Origin: Suillus spraguei
Taxonomy: Eukaryota; Basidiomycota; Agaricomycetes; Boletales; Suillaceae
Reading direction: 5' to 3'
DNA length: 64,000 nt
Assembly (NCBI GenBank): GCA_016800925.1
Contig: JABCPU010000342.1
Span: 1-64,000, forward strand
The position numbers and the translations under genes are program-made. Shown here piece after piece: positions 24,291 to 35,913 of this stretch. The notes beneath the pieces were generated by a model. It did not search any database. It had not been told where the DNA came from and saw nothing but the letters and a program-made list of their open reading frames with translations. Every line of letters starts with the position of its first letter. Position 1 is the first letter of the stretch.

Positions 24291-24460
24291 GCACACTTCC
24301 AATCATCTAGTATTTCATTGAGCAATGGATGATAATACAGCTTTGAAAGCCAACATCATCCAAGGTTCCCTTATCTGATCCTCGCTATCTCCACCCCCTT
24401 TAACACCAAAGTCTGGACATCCAGCATTCAGCATCTGATTTCCCAATATCAACTTCCAAC

Positions 24461-25714
24461 ATGAACACTTCTTCCATGTCCACTTGTGACATAAAAATCT
24501 GGCACACTTGGGCCCTGGCCATCACTCATGAAGCAGGGGCATATACCGAACAAAAATTCAATGCAGAGAAGACTGGAGGAGAACCAGTTATACCTTCTCC
24601 GAACCTGGACACTGATCTGGTGATGGCGTGCGATCGCTTGGCTGATGTACTCATAAAGGCATATAAAAATCCCAGTGGGTCTTCCTGCAGATGTTGAAAA
24701 TGTGTTTGATCATTCAAATTCATTCATGACAGTTAAGATGCAGATTGATATTGCAAGATATAGCAAATTGATATCCCCAAAGAACACTGGGCATAATGAG
24801 GAGAAAGAGGAGAAGTTGCTTGAGAGGTGTCCTCCTGGCCATGAGGGCACAAAGTTGGTGGACAAACCTGCCACAATTATCGATGTTTCCGGTACCATCA
24901 TCGCATGGTACCTTCTGGACGCCCTGACCGAGACCACCCAGGTGCGTAATGTGTAGATTGTTACTCAATGGATATTTAATATCAAATGGTACCTACAGAA
25001 GGAAATCAGGGCGGCCACTGATTTGCTGGGTCCAAGCCTCGAAAAAAGTGTAAAGGCTGATGGCAATTGGCGATATAATCAAGAATGGTTCAAACAGGGC
25101 TCAACAGGGCCATGAGGTAGGATGTGATGAGATGGTGATTTCTGGAGTCAAACTCACCAATCCCATAGAATCTGTCAGATCCGGAGGTATCCGCATCATT
25201 GAAGGGACCCTCCTCCGAGAATATCCTGAAAGCTATTGCAAGGCTGGCAGCCATCGCATCGGCGGCACTCAGGGTCATGCATCCTCAGCAGTATTTTGCA
25301 GGGTTACGAGCCTTGTCACACCTCAGAGATAAGGCACTGAGCAAGGAACTGCCACAGATGCCAGACACCCTGCAGTACTGGGCATCCGTGTTTAACAGCC
25401 TCTCCATCATTTCCAATCGGGAAACCCCCAATCATCGAGACCATTTATCGATTCCTGAATGCTTTGATATTCTCACCACCATGGGGAACTATTCTAAAGC
25501 TCAGATGAGTATGCCAAGCCTTCAGCTGGAATTCAGGTATGATTCCGGCTGTATGATTGCATTTTCGGGAAGAATTGTGAGACATGGGGTTGATGGAGTG
25601 GAAGGGGATCAGATTGCTTGGGCATGGTATATGAGGGATTCTGTGCACATTTATGCCAGGGTTCCCTCATGTGGATGGGCTATGGTCGAAGTCCACATAC
25701 TAACCACGGTGTGA
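24461..25714 (+). CDS. TET/JBP-family 2-oxoglutarate/Fe(II) dioxygenase (E2 cargo)
   Basis: Members of this family oxidise 5-methylcytosine or thymine in DNA in the nucleus. The C-terminal frame (to the stop at 25712-25714) has the full catalytic set: NRETPNHRD with the Fe-binding His (25433-25435) and Asp (25439-25441), FDILTTMGNY, the distal Fe-binding His in IVRHGV (25583-25585) and the 2-oxoglutarate-binding Arg in WYMRD (25634-25636). Upstream exons read LLERCPPGHEGTKLVDKPA, AATDLLGPSLEKSV and WRYNQEWFKQ, matching the fungal layout. A GTGCGT...CTACAG intron lies at about 24942-25000. The exon ending near 24680 is out of phase with the next, so either a short intron is missed or there is a frameshift. 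The ATG at 24461 is a best guess; no substrate has been shown. Confidence 0.8.
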
Positions 25715-25729
25715 AAGATCAAAGAAGTT

Positions 25730-27700
25730 GAAAGAGTTGTTACCCATGTTAGTAGCAACACACGAATACCATGTACCAATTAGAGCATCAACAGTTCTGG
25801 AACTCAAGTCAGAAGTTGAGTTCCATGAATTGAGTCCCTAACTCTGTGTATCTCGGGACTCGGGACTCAATACTCGAAATTTGGGACTCAATGATCGATA
25901 GTCTGAATTCAGGCTTGACACTCGAGACTCAGCAAAGTGTGAGGCAGTACAATAGGAGGCAACACACTTTGATCCACACATTTTGACTGCCGAACACCGA
26001 ACCCCGGCAGCCGGCACTCGGCACTCGGGACTGATACCAATGTGAAAAATATGAATTCACATATAGTGAGTGCCAAACCCTGAACTCCGGCAGCCAGAAC
26101 TCGGGACTCGGGACTCAGAACAATGTGAAAGATGTGAATTCACATATCATAAATGATGAACTCTGAACCCTGGCAGCCGGCACTCGGGACTTGGGACTCA
26201 GAATAATGTGCAAGTCATTGATCCACACATGTTGAGGGCCGAACTCCGAACCCCGGCAGCCAGCAGTCGGGACTTGGGACTCAGAACAACAAGAAAGATA
26301 TTGATTCCTACATGTAAAGTGCCGAATGCCGAATGCCGAACCCCGGAACCCAGAACTTGGCACTCGGCACTCAGAATCATGTGAAATTTAGTGAGCCACA
26401 TATATTAAGGGCTGAACCCCGAACCCTGGCAGCCGGCAGTCGAGACTCAGGACTTAGAACAATGTGAAAGATACTGATTCCCACATATCAAGTGCCGAAC
26501 CCCAAACCCCGGCAGCCGGAACTTGGGACTCGGGACACACAACATTGTGAATGAGATAGATGCACACATGTTAAGTGCCGAATGCCGGCTGCCGAGCCCC
26601 GGCACCCGGAACTCGGCACTCGGCACTCAGAATAATCCACACATGTTGGGTGCTGAACCCCGAACTCCGGCAGCCGGGACTCGGGACTCGGGACACACAA
26701 CATTGTGAATGATATTGATGCACACATGTTAAGTGCCAAACGCCGACTGCCAAGCCCCGGCACCCGGAACTCGGCACTCGGCACTCGGCACTCGGCACTC
26801 AGAATAATCCACACATGTTGAGTGCCGAACCCCGAACTCCAGCAGCCGGAACTCAGGACTCACAACATTGTGAAAGATACTGATTCCCACATGTAAAGTG
26901 CCGAACCCTGAACCCCGGCAGCCAGAACTCGGGACTCGGGACACACAACATTGTGAATGATATAGATGCACACATGTTAAGTGCCGAACGCCGACTGCTG
27001 AGCCCCGGCACCCAGAACTCGGCACTCGGCACTCAGAATAATCCACACATGTTGGGTGCCGAACCCCAAACTCCGGCAGCCGGGACTCAGGACTCACAAC
27101 ATTGTGAATGATATTGATGCACACATGTTAAGTGCCGAACACTGACTGCCGAGCCCCGGCACCCGGAACTCGGGACTCAGGACTCAGAATAATGTGAAAG
27201 TTATTGATCCACATATGTTGAGTGCCCAACCGCGAACCCCGACAGCCAGAACTCGGCACTCACAACATTGTGAATAATATTGATGCACACATGTTAAGTG
27301 CCGAACACCGCCGAGCCCCGGAACCCGGAACTCGGCACTCGGCACTCAGACTAATGTGAAAGTTATTGATCTACACATGTTGAGTGCCGAACCCCGCACT
27401 GTCGCACAGATATCTATTTCATCTCGAACCTTGAGTGCTGAACCCCAAACCATGAAATCCGGTAGTCCACAATTTTGGGGTTCAGGGTTCAGGGTTCGGT
27501 ACCTAAGATTCGTGACTCGCCACTCAGAAATATGTGAGGCAATCTTGCCATTCGGAAGTCGAGTCCCATGAATTGAGTCCCAAACTCCAAGTACCATGGC
27601 ACTCGGGCATTCGCCACTCAGCATTTGGGATTTAGGACTCTACATCCGGATCTTGACATCCAGTCCTCAAAATCCGGAACAAAATATTCGGGAGTCAAGA
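25730..27700. repeat. E2 central satellite-like array
   Basis: Units of about 80-90 bp alternating in pairs: CCGAACCCCGGCAGCCGGAACTCGGGACT-type halves joined by CACAACATTGTGAATGATAT and TGATGCACACATGTTAAG. Related to, but distinct from, the terminal arrays of E1 and E2 (CGGCAGCCGG instead of CGGCACCCGG). Open frames here follow the repeat period and are not genes. Confidence 0.8.
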
Positions 27701-27754
27701 CAATCATTTGGACGGAATAAAATATTTTACATCATGTATGAAATGAAGACCATT

Positions 27755-30176
27755 CTAATCTAAACACAGTGAAGAGGACTCCACTCCCCTGCCTCTCTTC
27801 AATCTCTGTAGCATATCAGTGTACCTCTTCACCTCTGCCATCTTCTCATGGATACCCTCATCTTGCTCCTCCATCAATGCTACCAGGCATGCTCGAATCA
27901 TCTTAAGTCCCATCACTGATGGGCCTGATGAGTCATTTACCTCCTCAGGAAGAACCAAGCCATCATCCTCAACTCCATTTTCCATCCAATGCTGGTAGTG
28001 AACGACACAGGACCTCATGATCTGACCCCATTGCCATGGTTCATTCAGAATTTCAGTGTGTCCCATCCACCATGGAGTATCATAGCTGGGAATAATCCGG
28101 GATGGATGTCCCGGAGCTGTGACATCATCAAACTGACATAGGTGGGATGAAAAGATGTGGTCTGGAACAGTGTTCCAGGTGAGCATGGGATACAATGTCA
28201 GGACATGAGCGACGGGGCTTGGAACAACAGAAACGATGTTCCTTGCAGCTGAGTACTGCAGGAGTGGCGTAACAAATGTCTGTTGGAAATCTCAGCATTG
28301 CCCAAAAAAGTCAGCTGGTCATCCGGTAATCAGTCACTTACAGTGGCTCAAAAAACTGTCCGCATGTTTTGGCATTTTTCACTATCTATAATATTGTGTG
28401 AGAACAAACAAATGCCTCAAAATCATGCTTATACCACATTGTAGTATGGCTTCAGGGCTTTTATTTGAGCCCTACACCGTGGGAATCGGTGGAGATATGG
28501 TGGAGATACAAGGCTCACAAAATGGTGACTCATGCGGACAGTTTTTTGACTCAAGTATTTTACAGTAATAACCAGGTATTCTAGTATTTTGTATGACCTC
28601 CCTTGGCTTTAATTACTGCCTCTATCCTTCTAGGCATACTCTCAATTAATTTCTGGCAATCCTCAGCTGTGATCTTCCCCCATTCCACTGCTACTCTCTC
28701 CCAAAGCTCCCATACTCCTTTAGGGGGGTTTTCATAGGCTTGAAGCTTTTTCTTGAGTGTTCCCCAGAGATGTTCAATGACATTGACATCAGGAGACTGT
28801 GCTGGCCAGTCAAGAACATTGATGTTATGTTCTTCAAACCATTCCCTAGCTCTTCTGGATGTGTGCTTGGGATCATTATCCTGTTGGAAAATGATATCTT
28901 CTTCATCAATCCCTGATTCTGCCAAGCTAGGCAGCAAGTGGTCATTTAAAATGTCCACATACTGCTCAGCATTCATCTTCCCCTCAACCTCAGCAAGCAT
29001 TCCCACACCATTCCATCCCATACAGCCCCATACCATTAAAGAACCTCCTCCAAACTTGACAGTCCCATTAACCTCTCTGTCTGTTAGGCCATCTCCCTTC
29101 TTTTTCCATACATACACCTTCCCATCTGACCCAATCCTATTGATTTTGGTCTCATCTGACCATATAACATGCTTCCAGTCCTCTACAGTCCAGTGTTGAT
29201 GAGCTAAGGCAAAGGCTAGTCTTCTCTGCCTATGTTTGATGGAGAGAAGAGGCTTTTTCTTCTTTGTTACTGCCTTGAGATGAGCTGCCTTGAGAACATT
29301 CCTCACAGTTTGTGAAGAGACAGGGGTAGTGATGGTGGAATTGATATAATGGGTGGCTTGGACAGCATTATCAGCCTTTCCTGTAGTGATATGTTGGATA
29401 ATAGCCCTTTTGTCAGTAGAGGTAAGCTTGGATGGACGTCCTCCACAAGAGTTTTCCTTGTCTGGGTGGCTTTCTTTGATGAACTTGGCCACAGTGGACT
29501 TGCATACTCCAGTTCTAGAGGAAATTTGGCGAGCAGAGAGGCCAGCATAAGACAGAGAGAGGATATTATCTCTTTGAGCAGAGGAGATGGCTTTCATGGT
29601 GATTATGACTATGATACATGAGATATTCTGGTTTATATAGTTAGATATAGTCATAAAATAACATAATGACACCACTTTATAATTTATATAATAGTGGCAT
29701 GATTTTTATGGTGTCATAAATAATGATTTATATAGTTTTAATATACACTCAAAAAACTGTCCACATGAGCCATCATTTTATAAGCCTTATATCTCCACCA
29801 TATCTCCGCCGATTCCCACAGTGTAGGGCTCAAATAAAAGCCCTGAAGCCATACTACAATGTGGTATAAGTATGTCCTTGAGGAATTTGTTCATTCTCAC
29901 ACAATATCATAGATAGTGAAAAATGTCAAAACATGCGGACAGTTTTTTGAGCCACTGTACATTGATCTCCCATTGCAACCCGGCTTTAAAGTACATGATC
30001 CGGGCAGAAGATGGAGGGTTGTTAGCAGCCTCCATCTGATATTGAGAGATACATGCGCGGATGCGCGATGCAGCCATATTCAAAGTACAAGAAATATCTT
30101 GAAGGTTCAGCTTCATGGGTTGCCAGTGATGTCCAGTATTTGGAGTGCCAGATGTGGATGCAGGAGTTTCAGGCAT
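27755..30176 (-). CDS. Unknown two-exon E2 gene, intron invaded by Tc1/mariner
   Basis: Exon 1 is 30176-29961 (ATG at 30174-30176) and exon 2 is 28279-27755. With the Tc1 element removed the intron reads GTAAGTGACTGATT...CCAACAG (about 66 bp) and the joined frame is open for 246 codons. I recognise no domain. The product has a Pro/Thr-rich start, a Trp-rich middle (WWMGHTEILNEPWQWGQ) and an acidic then charged helical end (EEQDEGIHEKMAEVKRYTDM), possibly a short coiled coil. It follows the KDZ-derived gene on the same strand. The Tc1 insertion changed the donor from GTAAGT to GTACAG, so splicing is likely impaired. Confidence 0.55.
28341..29957 (-). mobile_element. Complete Tc1/mariner transposon, IR/DR type, TA target
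   Basis: 1617 bp flanked by TA on both sides (28339-28340 and 29958-29959). Inverted repeats of about 215 bp begin CAGTGGCTCAAAAAACTGTC. Each arm has the motif CGGACAGTTTTTTGA at its outer end and a second copy near its inner end (about 28530 and 29750), the IR/DR layout known from Sleeping Beauty-like elements. It holds one intact transposase gene. It is much less decayed than its surroundings. Confidence 0.95.
28581..29597 (-). CDS. Tc1/mariner transposase, DD34E, intact
   Basis: 338 codons from the ATG at 29595-29597 to the stop at 28581. The frame is open further upstream, but only from a GTG; this ATG gives the standard start MKAISSAQRDNILSLSYAG. Domains in order: paired-type helix-turn-helix DNA-binding region (GLSARQISSRTGVCKSTVAK; then a GGRPSKL hook-like link), second HTH, and DDE catalytic domain. 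Catalytic Asp1 is in WSDETK, Asp2 in FQQDNDPKHTS and Glu in VNVIEHLW, with 34 residues between the last two. It cuts and pastes the element at TA sites. Usual length for the family is 330-345 aa. No stop or frameshift. Confidence 0.96.
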   Translation of the reverse strand: MKAISSAQRDNILSLSYAGLSARQISSRTGVCKSTVAKFIKESHPDKENSCGGRPSKLTSTDKRAIIQHITTGKADNAVQATHYINSTITTPVSSQTVRNVLKAAHLKAVTKKKKPLLSIKHRQRRLAFALAHQHWTVEDWKHVIWSDETKINRIGSDGKVYVWKKKGDGLTDREVNGTVKFGGGSLMVWGCMGWNGVGMLAEVEGKMNAEQYVDILNDHLLPSLAESGIDEEDIIFQQDNDPKHTSRRAREWFEEHNINVLDWPAQSPDVNVIEHLWGTLKKKLQAYENPPKGVWELWERVAVEWGKITAEDCQKLIESMPRRIEAVIKAKGGHTKY

Positions 30177-30347
30177 GGCTAATGCAAGAGTGTGACACTG
30201 GGAATGACACTGACAGATGGTGAAGAGCTGATGATATGAGTCACTGATGGATGGATTAGAAATTCAAACTCCGACATGGGCTGACCCAGACAATTCCCAG
30301 GACTCAATGTTTGGGTGTCAAATATGCATTTCATCAGCAAAACAAAT

Positions 30348-32134
30348 TCATTCATGTGCACCATCAATCAATGAGGGCTGCAGGTCTTGAAATGCTGCCT
30401 GTGCATCCTGAGCTAGTAAGGAATACATTTGAGACTGCCTTCCGGCATAGCATGCATGACCCGGAAGTTGTTTCAACAATGATTCCTGCATCTGGGCACC
30501 CCATTGCGTTGCCTTCCACAAGAAAAAGTTGCACGTCCAATCCATCTCTGATTGCACCAATGATATTTCTTCCATCCATCGATCCTGTAGTGCCTTTGCC
30601 CGAAGCCAATGAACTCGGTAAACTTGGGATGGGCCCTGTCAGCTCACCATGGAATATATCAAGCATGCCCGAACTCACATTCCTCATTCCACGAATTTTC
30701 TGGACCCTCCATATCGACTTCCACTGACCAGAACCAAGCAAGGGACTCATTTCGCTGACCTCGGGCGTTTGGATCGCCGATGGCAGTGCTGATTTTGAGC
30801 TGCTCACGAAGCAGGGGTTTGTATTTCTGAAGCTGGTCTGGCCCCAGCTCAAGTTGTATCATTTGCTTCCTGGTTTTTGTATATATACTGGCATGTAGGG
30901 ATACTGCCTGCTGCACTGATGTCACCTGGGACCACGCTCGAGTTTTTAGGGCTTGAGATTTGGCTTGCCTAACTGTTGTTCAGAACAGGATAGCCTTGTT
31001 GCACAAGTGAATGCGGAGATTGTGCAGGGCATCATTGGCCTGCCCTTCACGAAGCGACACCTCCAACGGAATCAGATCCTCTGCCATACAGTGTCTGCAA
31101 TGTTCAACCCCAAGGTTTGATGGCAATGGAATTATGGTGAGCTCAGGTGAGTTTGTCCATGCATCAGATGTCTCAGTGAAATCTGCCGGGTCATCATCAA
31201 TATCATCAAGAATATCTATGTTCAAGTCGTCAGGATCGTCATCTGCATCAAATCCCTCTCCCAGATGCGTAAGAGCAGACTGAGTGAATTCATCTATCTG
31301 GCCTTGAATACGATCGCGTTGCCGGGCGATATCTAATCTCTGTGTCTCCATCGATCGTCTTCCAATTCTGCGGACCTCGATGAGCAATGCAATTTGAGCC
31401 TCTTCAATTGCCAACCAAATGGATATCCATGTTGCCACAGATCTGCGAGAGGGAATGTCCGGACTCATGGCATTTGGACAATCACAGCATCGAACCTCGA
31501 GGCGGTGAACTCTGGACTTGTCAACGATGACCATGGTGTTTTCCTTCAGCTGGAACTCAGGTCCCAACACAGATGGAAGATCTTTGGGCTCAAGCTGGTC
31601 TTCAGGTTCATCTCCTTCGAACAAATCCCACCTATCTGTGAGCACCGGACATTGCTTGCCATCATGCCCGAGGTATATGGTGAGTCCGACATGAGCGAGA
31701 CAACTCTGCTTGAAGAATTGACCATTCCATTGACTGATCCAGTGGAAAGGATTGCAACGATGTTGACTCCTGCAACAGCCCGTGCAATAGAGAGGCTCGC
31801 CAAGACAATCTTGACATTTGTAGACCCCATCCTGGTGGCAGATGATGCATCTCCTGTCTTCTGGTGGAGCTTCTCGATCCAGGAGGTGATGCAGATATGA
31901 TTCCTGCCTTGGCAGCCATTGCCTGAGGTAGTCATTTTGACTCTGCATTTTTTATATTTAGCTATAGTTTGAATGACACTCCAACATTTAACATGAACTT
32001 GCCATGGTTTTTGGGAGTTGCAATGGCTCAAATGAGCCTTGGTCTTGCTCGTAAGTATTGTCAGGAAAGTCATCCCAAGGAGGTGGTGCCTGAACAGGCT
32101 GAAGTGTTGGTGATTCTGGGGGAGAGTGAGGCAT
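30348..32134 (-). pseudogene. KDZ-transposase-derived protein lacking its catalytic domain (E2)
   Basis: The N-terminus matches the CxC2-type cysteine cluster of KDZ transposases: NDYLRQWLPRQESYLHHLLD, CIICHQDGVYKCQDCLG, CTGCC, HWISQWNGQFFKQ, VGLTIYLGHDGKQCP, then VIVDKSRVHRLEVRCCDCP. About 50 residues later it jumps to the family's C-terminal helical region (REGQANDALHNLRIHLC, RGQRNESLAWFW, WLRAKALQDRWMEEISLVQ). The several-hundred-residue RNase H-like catalytic domain normally between these is missing with the frame kept. Exon 1 is 32134-32003, joined to 31942 by a GC-AG intron. There is one in-frame TGA at 30980-30982, and the last junction (about 30790) does not close cleanly. Confidence 0.8.
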
Positions 32135-32494
32135 GGACCTGTAGGCTCATCGTCTCGTGCTTGCAAGTGGGACCTTGACCCAAATCTTTCTACCTTTGCT
32201 GCCCCTTGCTTCTACCCTGTGGGATTTTTGCAATGGGGTGCATCTACCTATCTTCATCTTATTTTATAATGCTAATGTTGCAAGCAAAGCATCTGCTCAG
32301 GTGGAATGAATTTTTATTACATTGTGGTGTCATACTGTCCTGCTGACTCATTACAAATTTATGTCCATTTATGGCTTCAGGACCAATATAGCTCAATTAA
32401 GCTACTGTTAGGCTTTTGTCAAAGATCAACTTCTGACAATTCGTTCATACTTCCACCTTGCTTATCCTCAGCCCATTCTGCAATTTGATTCACC

Positions 32495-34354
32495 ATGGCA
32501 AGGACGGGTCATTCCACTCACTTGACTTCCGGCAGAAATAGGGCATGTCAACCACAGACACAGAAGCTCACGGAAAACGAAATTTCGGAGTTGAAGAACT
32601 ACCTTCCTGAGTGGACTGCGGCCAAAAGGGGTGAGAAGCGAGGGGTTTTCACTGCAATTGCCAGGGCAGCCAGGGTGTTTGCTCCTAAAGTCGACCAAGG
32701 ACAATGGAAAAAGAGGAAGCAGGTGATGCGTCTTCGTTGTGTTGAAAAACTACAATTTTAACATCTTATTCTTCCATCAACTCTCAGATGTATAACACTT
32801 GGTTGTTCAACAACAAGAAAAGGAAGGAAAGGAAGGACATGATAAAGTATGGGAGGAAATGGACGCCTAGGATGGTGGTCTACCAGCAGAAGCGCGAAGA
32901 GGTGCTAAAGAGGATTGAGGACGAGTCCGGGGCAAAGCCGGGAGATCCCAGGATGTTCAAACATTATCAGGGGCTGTGAAGAGAGTCATGGCTGAATTGG
33001 ACGACGACGAGTTGGAGAAGGCAAAAGAAACAGCGGAAGAATGGTCAAACAGCTTTCCTCCTCCGGAGATACAAGCAGAAGTTGCTCGTAAGAAGGGACC
33101 GGCATATATGGAGCACTTTCGAAAGAGATGTGGAGGCAATGCAGGATGAGAGTTTTTGTGTTGTCAGCTTGGAAGAATGAACAGGGAGAGGTTCTGTTCG
33201 GGATGTAAGTCAATTGTGTCCGTCATCGCCAATCTTGGATCTCAATATATGTGTGCAGGCATGATGATAATGAGGCATTAGGAGATGGGGACAGCTTCAT
33301 GAAGACAAAGGACTGGGAGGACATTGAGCCAGTATGGCAGGAGTACGCCCAGGAACAGTTCAGTGAGTGTTTGAACTTTGGATGCAAGAATGAATTCGTT
33401 GATCATCACAATGATAGGTGCCGGGGCACAGGACGGAGGACGACAGGTCAAGGGAGGTCGCAAAAGAGTCAGAAAACCAGCTTTTGAACTTGACACAGAT
33501 GGGGATGGGATGCCGTTGCTTCCAGACATCACGGAAACAAAACTTGAGGAGAAGAAAGCCATAGTCAGGGCGTTTCTTACATCGCACTACAGTGAGTCTG
33601 TCATGGCAACATCCGAGATGTTGCTGAATGCGTGGACACAGGAATATGTTCCGGGAATGAGAAGGCTGTCATGCCATGGAGTGCCCTCGTACAAAGTCAG
33701 GATGACTGTGTGGCAAGGAAGTATCTTCTGGCGGATATTGACCTGAAGGAGCCTTCGAAGTTGCAAAACTGGGACACGACGGCCTTGCTCAATTTCTGGT
33801 ATGCTCAGCAGGAAACAGGAAAGGATTCAACATTCCTGTTCAAAGCATGGAAGAACAAGGATGGGGACATGGTACCATCTGTGGTATCCAGCAAGTCGCC
33901 ATCGCGTCTGACTCGTCAAGTGAGAATGCAGCAGAGTGGAATTCTCCGAAGGCCCCGGGATCCATCAACCGAAGCTGAGAGTGATACCGACAGTGAAACT
34001 CATGACAAGGAGGATGACATTGATGATGACTCGGCTGATGGTCAATCCCCACTGAAGAAACCCCAGACAAATAGCACACCCATCTTCAGCACCCAAGGAG
34101 ACAGAAGTTCCATGTTCAATGCCGGAGCCTCGCTCGGCCAGGCTGGCCAAGGCAGGTGCACTTTTGACATCACGGATGGGCGACCGCCTGGCCGGGTTGA
34201 CTGAGGAAGTGGAAGAGAGGAACGCATCGCCGGAACCAAGGAGTATACAGGGCAAGAAAGCTGTCATTGAACCATCCGCAAGGACCACCCAGAGTAAGTC
34301 TCAAAAGCCGGTAGAGAGTACACTTCAAGTAACCAGGGCAAGGGGAAGGAAATA
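32495..34354 (+). pseudogene. Unknown multi-exon E2 gene with 1-nt frameshifts
   Basis: Starts at the ATG 32495-32497 and reads through at least five exons with good GT-AG introns (about 32722-32787, 33206-33259 with GTAAGT...GTGCAG, 33363-33418, 33589-33640). Conserved-looking stretches: KWTPRMVVYQQKREEVLKRI, MAELDDDELEKAKETAEEW, EMWRQCRMRVFVLSAW, FELDTDGDGMPLLPDI, LKEPSKLQNWDTTALLNFW, ending in a basic tail. Similar proteins are common and uncharacterised in basidiomycete genomes. Frameshifts of one base lie near 32977, 33122 and 34115. The gene is divergent from the KDZ-derived gene, with about 360 bp between them. Confidence 0.6.
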
Positions 34355-34379
34355 ATGTACATATACCAAACTGCCCCCA

Positions 34380-34854
34380 TGTTTACCACATTTTCATCAT
34401 TTGTCACACTTCTCAAAACACAGTGTCCCACTTCCAAAATGTTGAATCCTAAGCACCAGTTCCGGGCGAATCCTGATCACCGAGTTCTGGACGACTCCCA
34501 ATCACCGAGGTCTGGCACCCGGGTATCAATCATTGGTAGTTGGTATTAGACATTAGGGTTTGTGCATCATCTAAAATAAATTGGAAATGTCATTGTTATA
34601 CATGAAAAATTCAGTGGTTCACATGATGTAAGTATGTGAATGAATATCCAAATATTACGAAACCTGATCACCGAGTTCCGGATGAATCCCAATCACCAAG
34701 CTCCGGACCCTGGGAATCAATCATTGGATGTTGGAATGTGACAATTGGGTGTGTGCATCATCTAAAATCAATTGGAAATGTCATTGTTATACATGAAAAA
34801 TTCAGTGGTGAACATGATGTAAGTATGTGAATGAATATCAAAATATTTACATAT
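34380..34854 (+). repeat. Two tandem ~200-bp repeats
   Basis: Two copies of a block (about 34460-34660 and 34665-34854) with CTGATCACCGAGTTC, GGTATCAATCATTGG, TGTGCATCATCTAAAAT and GTCATTGTTATACATGAAA. Lies in the 3' intergenic space between two convergent E2 genes. Confidence 0.8.
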
Positions 34855-35857
34855 GGGGTTGATCATCACACTTTTCAATGAGGGTATCTAATACAAGCAG
34901 CAATTCAGAGCTCATCTGTTTGGCCCTTTGCAACCTCCGGAGGTCCATATCAGCTCTTCTGAGTTTGTCGGATGTGTCAGCCCAAGCCACTCGGAATGGT
35001 GGTCAGCCTCGAGGAGTTGATGTACGGTAGGCTCCAGAAGATGGCCATGATGCTGTTGGTAATGGCCAGGCGATCCAGAATTGATTCAACTTAAGAAAAT
35101 TAGCAGAAAGATACATGATGAACAATTAAATACTCACATTCTGTTTGATCATATGACCCTAGGGGCATGAACTCCCTAAGCATGGCACGCAGGTCTTCAT
35201 TGCTGAGTTCGGTATGGGGGACTGACATTTAGGAGGTGTTGCATGTGCTTGGGACATCACATCAACAATAAAAATGAGATGGTATGGATGAACTCACCTG
35301 GAATTGCTATTCCTGGGATAGCCGGAGCATCAATCTCAACATCAGCACATTCCGGTGCTTCATCACAATCAATAAGATCATTGTCAGGCCCTAGGTACAA
35401 GTCCGGATCGTTGAACAAAGGCAGTTCCTCAGGCTGAGCCAGGTATAAATGATCTGGATGGATTGAATGAACATCCAAAGTTGGATTATCTAAATGTGAA
35501 TTGAGAAACCTACCAGGAACTGCATCCAAGACATCCGGAACACCTGATGACCCAGAATCATAGTCGATCTCATCATCCGGCCCAAGGTATACATCTTCAC
35601 ATGGATCTAATAAATGTCCAGTCAATTGTAAGATATACTAAAGCAACACATACCTGATGAAATCCAGGACTCAGTCTCATATCCGGCCCAAGGTATACAT
35701 CATCCAGTGCATCTGGTCCATCTCCGGTCAATTGAGAGCTGTACTGAAAGCACAACATACCTAGTGAAATCCGGGACTCGGTTGAGTCATCCACATCCAT
35801 TGAGTTGTATTCAGTGACCGGAGGTTCATAAAATCTGACTGCTGGTTGAGATCTCAT
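34855..35857 (-). CDS. Unknown E2 gene with repeated YLGPD motif
   Basis: ATG at 35855-35857. Successive small exons, separated by introns such as GTATGTTGTGCTTTC...TTGACCG and GTATGTGTTGC...TTATTAG, each carry a variant of (D/E)D(V/L)YLGPD: DDVYLGPDMRL, EDVYLGPDDEID, PDLYLGPDNDLID. The rest is acidic and Pro-rich. Toward the 3' end, after further introns, come LSNEDLRAMLREFMPLGSYD and a helical tail (KLRRADMDLRRLQRAKQMSS) that stops near 34857. Exon borders in the last third are approximate. The repeated exon suggests internal duplication. No function recognised. It shares a short (56 bp) divergent upstream region with the next gene. Confidence 0.5.
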
Positions 35858-35913
35858 GATGTCTGATCAACTGATCAAACTGATTGATAACTGATAACTT
35901 CGAAGTTCAACAC

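Noticed and set aside
28753..29199. 148-codon plus-strand frame opposite the Tc1 transposase
   Set aside because: Antisense shadow of an intact, well-conserved transposase.
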